From Treponema sp. (GTDB taxonomy: Bacteria; Spirochaetota; Spirochaetia; Treponematales; Breznakiellaceae), in contig WQTD01000014.1 of assembly GCA_009786455.1 (NCBI GenBank), positions 1-64,000 of the forward strand: DNA of 64,000 nucleotides. Reading direction: 5' to 3'. Positions 60,792 through 64,000 of this stretch are shown here, in pieces. Both the position numbers and the translations under genes were made by a program. Under the pieces are notes generated by a model that searched no databases, had not been told where the DNA came from, and saw nothing but the letters and a program-made list of their open reading frames with translations. The stretch's first letter is position 1. Every line of letters starts with the position of its first letter.

Positions 60792-61910
60792 CTATGGAAG
60801 AGTCATAATGAGACGCGAGACGCGTTCAACATCACCGGAACGCAGTCTGGGGTACAGGGGTAAAAGAATTGTTCGCATCGCAAGCGAATTACTGACAGGA
60901 CAATTTTCGCAAACGCCGGCTCCTGCGATGGTTTTATCAAAAGCGTTGTCCAGCAATATTTCCTTTTTCTTGGCATATGAAATAACATCCTTTAATCCGG
61001 TTTCCAGAATCAAGGAAAAGGAAAAATAATTATTGAAAGATTCAGAATCTGTGATAAAACAACGGTGCTTTGTCCTTGATGCAAGCGACAGGCACGCCTG
61101 TTTATACATTGCAGAAATTTCATTTCTTCTTTCAATGTTCCGCTGTATTTCCTTAAACTGGACGACAGCCAGCGCGGCGTTAATATCTGCAAGGCAATAT
61201 TCATCAGCGATGCCGTTAAAGCCTCGCAGTAAAGAAGCTTCCTTCTTGTTCATCGCAAAAAGCAAAGCACCCCCGCCGGATGTAAGCATATCTCTTTCTT
61301 CAAGCCCCAAAATATGTAAAACACCGTGTAAAGAAGGCTGATGACCGGAGAGTGAAGAACCGGAAGGATTTACTTTATTATCAGAGTTATCTATATCAGA
61401 ATCATTTTTTTTTGCAGAAGGTTTCATCCAGCTTCCGTAGCTTTGTGAAATATCCTCAATTACCGGAAACCCAAGCTCTGTTATGGAAGCGCAGTCAGGG
61501 ACAAAGCCAAGAGTATGATGGAGAATAACAGCCGATACTTCAAGATCAAAAGGTTTTTTGGAAATTGCATTTTCTACTGTGTCTTTTGTCATGCATGGAA
61601 AATCAAAATTGACATCGCATAAAAGGGGAACAAGCTGTAAATCCTGCAGTACCTGCAGATAGTAACGGGGAGAAAGCGCGGAAATAATTACCGCCTGCCC
61701 GTTTTTAACGCCCAGAGACTGAAGAGCAAACTGCAGCGCAACGGCAGGGCTTCTAAGAGCGAGAGCAAAATCAAAATGCAATTGATCTTTTGCCGTTTGA
61801 ATTAAAAGCCGGTTTCGTTCACCTGGGCCGATTTTTTCTTCCACCATCGCGGTTAACACCGCGTCCATCTCCCTGCGTCTGATGGTGGGAGAGTAGACTT
61901 CAATTTTCAT
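60792..61910 (-). CDS. DegT/DnrJ/EryC1/StrS-family protein, apparently lacking the PLP lysine
   Basis: ALQFALQSLGVKNGQAVIISALSP, FPVIEDISQSYGSW, LGLEERDMLTSGGGALLF, ADINAALAVVQFKEIQRNIERRNEI. Confidence 0.8.
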   Translation of the reverse strand: MKIEVYSPTIRRREMDAVLTAMVEEKIGPGERNRLLIQTAKDQLHFDFALALRSPAVALQFALQSLGVKNGQAVIISALSPRYYLQVLQDLQLVPLLCDVNFDFPCMTKDTVENAISKKPFDLEVSAVILHHTLGFVPDCASITELGFPVIEDISQSYGSWMKPSAKKNDSDIDNSDNKVNPSGSSLSGHQPSLHGVLHILGLEERDMLTSGGGALLFAMNKKEASLLRGFNGIADEYCLADINAALAVVQFKEIQRNIERRNEISAMYKQACLSLASRTKHRCFITDSESFNNYFSFSLILETGLKDVISYAKKKEILLDNAFDKTIAGAGVCENCPVSNSLAMRTILLPLYPRLRSGDVERVSRLIMTLP

Positions 61911-61925
61911 GTGCAGCCAAAACGC

Positions 61926-62420
61926 CTACCTTCTCAGTTCGGCAATCTTTTGTAATTCTTTTGGATTAAATAAATCTCTTATGTTGAGGATGATCAGATA
62001 ACCGCTCTCCTGACGCACAACGCCCTGAATGTATTCGGCGCCAATCCCCGAAAACATCTGGGGAGGCGGCTGAATATCCTCTTTTTCAATTGTCACAACG
62101 CGTGAAATCCTGTCAATGATAATTCCAAGCTTCATACCATCAATATCAATAATAACAAAACCGGATAAAAGTTCGTCTTCTTCCGATGTTACAAGTTTTT
62201 TTAAATGAAACCTTTTATGCAGATTAATAATGGGAATGATCTCACTTCTTAGATTAAATATTCCTTCCACATACGCAGGCGCATTGGGTATTCCGCGGAT
62301 TGCCTGTACTCTGACAATCTCCTTGACATCCATTATGTTAACACCGTACAGTTCTTCCCCAAGCTGAAAAGTGACCAATTGCCTTGATTCCGAAATTTTT
62401 ACATCTGAGTGTACTGCCAT
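61926..62420 (-). CDS. cheW: Chemotaxis coupling protein CheW
   Basis: QLVTFQLGEELYGVNIMDVKEIVRVQAIRGIPNAPAYVEGIFNLRSEIIPIINLHKRFHL. Confidence 0.95.
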   Translation of the reverse strand: MAVHSDVKISESRQLVTFQLGEELYGVNIMDVKEIVRVQAIRGIPNAPAYVEGIFNLRSEIIPIINLHKRFHLKKLVTSEEDELLSGFVIIDIDGMKLGIIIDRISRVVTIEKEDIQPPPQMFSGIGAEYIQGVVRQESGYLIILNIRDLFNPKELQKIAELRR

Positions 62421-62480
62421 AGAGCATTCCTCCCTATACTACTAATCTAACATTTATTTGGCGGCTATTCAAGTGTAAAT

Positions 62481-63845
62481 TTACTCCCTGACCCAAATTT
62501 GACTAAACCCGAGAGAACCCAGCCTTAAAGATGCAGGATAAACATCGATGGAAGAGATATCAACTGCCATAACGCGGTAAACTGAATCTGAATATACTTG
62601 CTCCACTTTAAAACCGGCGCTTTTTAAGAGTTCAGATACCCTAGAGGCAGTTTCAAAAACAGAAAATGCGCCTATTTGCAAACGGTACTTTTTACCGGAA
62701 TTTCTGTCCGGCAATCCGGGAATAATTGTCATATTTTCTAGTTTGACAGGTTCGAGCTTTAATAAATTGCTTTCATTTGTTTTATATAATTCCTTTTCTG
62801 CGGCCATATTTGAATCAGATTGCGATACATTTGCAGAAACCCTTAACTCGGGAACTGTAGTAATTACGCTTGAAAAACCGGGTAGAGTATTCAGTACGGA
62901 CGTATTGTTATTTGGGGGCGGATTAACAGCCGGCGGTTGATTATTATTGACAGGCGCTGCCGGGGCATTAGCAGGCGGATTGTTTACTGCAGTCCTTGAC
63001 ATTTCCCTGGCTTCACGCGCTTCTCTTGCCTCGCGTGCTTCCCTTGCCTCCCGAACTTCTCTTATTTCTCTTATCTCGCGCGCCTCTCTCGTTTCACGCG
63101 CTTCTCTTGCCTCTCGCACCTCCCTTGCTTCTCTTTCTTCCCTGGCAATTCTGGCTTCTCTTATTTCCCTCTCTTCCCTGACCAGCCTCGCTTCTCTTAA
63201 CTCTCTGGCTTCGCGTTCTTCTCTTTCAATTCTTGCTTCTCTGGCTTCACGTGTTTCCCTTGCATCCAATGTCATTGCCATAAGCCATGCCAGAAATTCA
63301 ACTGTTTCACCGTCAGAACCAGTGGCATTAGCGTTAAAAAGATCCCCTGCGTATCTCAAAACAGCGTCACTATCCTGTCTTCCCGACTGCGGTTGTGCAG
63401 CAGTTGCAATTCTTTCCTGTTCCGTAGATTGAACTGCGGTTGTTTTTCCCTGGTCGGCGGCAGTTTCCCTGACAGGTGTTGGCAGATCAACAATCTGCAC
63501 CTGTTCCTGTCTTGCAGGGCGCGCTGGAGCGCTGACCGTAAGAAGTACATTTTCTCCGGGTTTCATTCCCAAAGCCGATATCGCCGAAGCTGAAAGATCG
63601 ATAATCCGATCCAACGACGGTTGAATACGCCCTACGATTGTTATTTCTATTTCTTTTCCGTTTGCCTGATTGGTTATCGTCGCTTTTGAGTTCATGGGAA
63701 GGCTTGGATGATGTCCAACAAGCCCGTCTGCGGTCATCACCTGGCTGGCGGCACCCTGCATGGAAAAATCTCCAAGCCTTGACTGAGCCGCCGCAGGCAA
63801 TAATATCAATACCGTAAAAAAAAGGCCCATTAAAAGCCGTTTCAT
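62481..63845 (-). CDS. RlpA-like (double-psi beta-barrel) protein with (X-R-E)n linker and C-terminal SPOR domain
   Basis: HHPSLPMNSKATITNQANGKEIEITIVGRIQPSLDRIIDLSASAISALGM; EAREAREIREIREVREAREAR; KKYRLQIGAFSVFETASRVSELLKSAGFKVEQVY. Confidence 0.82.
   Translation of the reverse strand: MKRLLMGLFFTVLILLPAAAQSRLGDFSMQGAASQVMTADGLVGHHPSLPMNSKATITNQANGKEIEITIVGRIQPSLDRIIDLSASAISALGMKPGENVLLTVSAPARPARQEQVQIVDLPTPVRETAADQGKTTAVQSTEQERIATAAQPQSGRQDSDAVLRYAGDLFNANATGSDGETVEFLAWLMAMTLDARETREAREARIEREEREARELREARLVREEREIREARIAREEREAREVREAREARETREAREIREIREVREAREAREAREAREAREMSRTAVNNPPANAPAAPVNNNQPPAVNPPPNNNTSVLNTLPGFSSVITTVPELRVSANVSQSDSNMAAEKELYKTNESNLLKLEPVKLENMTIIPGLPDRNSGKKYRLQIGAFSVFETASRVSELLKSAGFKVEQVYSDSVYRVMAVDISSIDVYPASLRLGSLGFSQIWVRE
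62996..63270 (-). repeat. Roughly 9-nt period region encoding (X-R-E)n tripeptide repeats
   Basis: Repeated gcttctctt-like units on the + strand; ARE/IRE/VRE/ERE in translation with varied codons. Confidence 0.85.
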
Positions 63846-63938
63846 TAGTATACTCTCCCTTTTACAATACCCTCCCCAATATACATTTTAAGTAATTAAA
63901 ATTGAGATTGCAAGGAAACAATGAACTTTTAATTGGCG

Positions 63939-63967
63939 AAAAAAAAGAGCCGTCTTTAAGACAGCTC
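63939..63967 (-). terminator. Rho-independent terminator downstream of the 5S rRNA
   Basis: On minus: GAGCTGTCTTAAAGACGGCTC stem (one G-U) followed by T8. Confidence 0.8.
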
Positions 63968-63985
63968 TTGTAATTTTATAAAAAA

Positions 63986-64000
63986 AGCTTGGCAACGACC
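63986..64000 (-). rRNA. rrf: 5S rRNA, 3' end only (continues beyond window)
   Basis: Minus strand GGTCGTTGCCAAGCTTTT resembles bacterial 5S 3' ends; terminator immediately downstream. Confidence 0.7.

Noticed and set aside
62947-63432. 161-aa + strand ORF made of SLASRASLASRTSL repeats
   Set aside because: Mirror of the (X-R-E)n repeat of the minus-strand RlpA/SPOR-like gene; openness is explained by the repeat's codon period
1-64000. CRISPR arrays, transposases, integrases, phage genes, tRNA genes
   Set aside because: None seen; intergenic gaps are short, without regular repeats or tRNA-like sequence

Overview
The window looks like a gene-dense, mostly housekeeping stretch of a spirochaete (Treponema-like) chromosome. 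That assignment is inferred from protein content and was not searched. About 54 coding regions cover nearly everything. They include valS, dxs, cdaA/cdaR-like, acpS, truA, a potABC operon with two tandem potD genes, rpmB, secG, ptsN-like, cysE, a 1435-aa 2-hydroxyacyl-CoA dehydratase activase fusion, acyl-CoA synthetase, hisS, icd, lolCDE, ftsY, prfB, uvrA, lptD-like, phoH, a 7TM-HD (PgpH-type) gene, ybeY, a corC-like gene, a paired ABC exporter, recN, NAD kinase, cheW and an RlpA/SPOR-like protein. The 3' end of a minus-strand 5S rRNA, followed by a terminator, sits at the right edge. I see no CRISPR array, transposase, phage or obvious defence island. The most useful observations lie below the ORF-track level. 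These are a prfB programmed +1 frameshift that moves the true start to about 39926; an RlpA-like protein lacking the expected catalytic Asp and carrying a long (X-R-E)n linker; a DegT-family protein lacking the PLP lysine; a heterodimeric ABC exporter with one degenerate site; a stand-alone SpoT-like HD protein next to valS; a stand-alone DbpA-type RNA-binding domain; a SAP-like motif in an LptD-like protein; c-di-AMP synthesis and turnover genes; and several intergenic inverted repeats. No wholly new system could be demonstrated from sequence alone.
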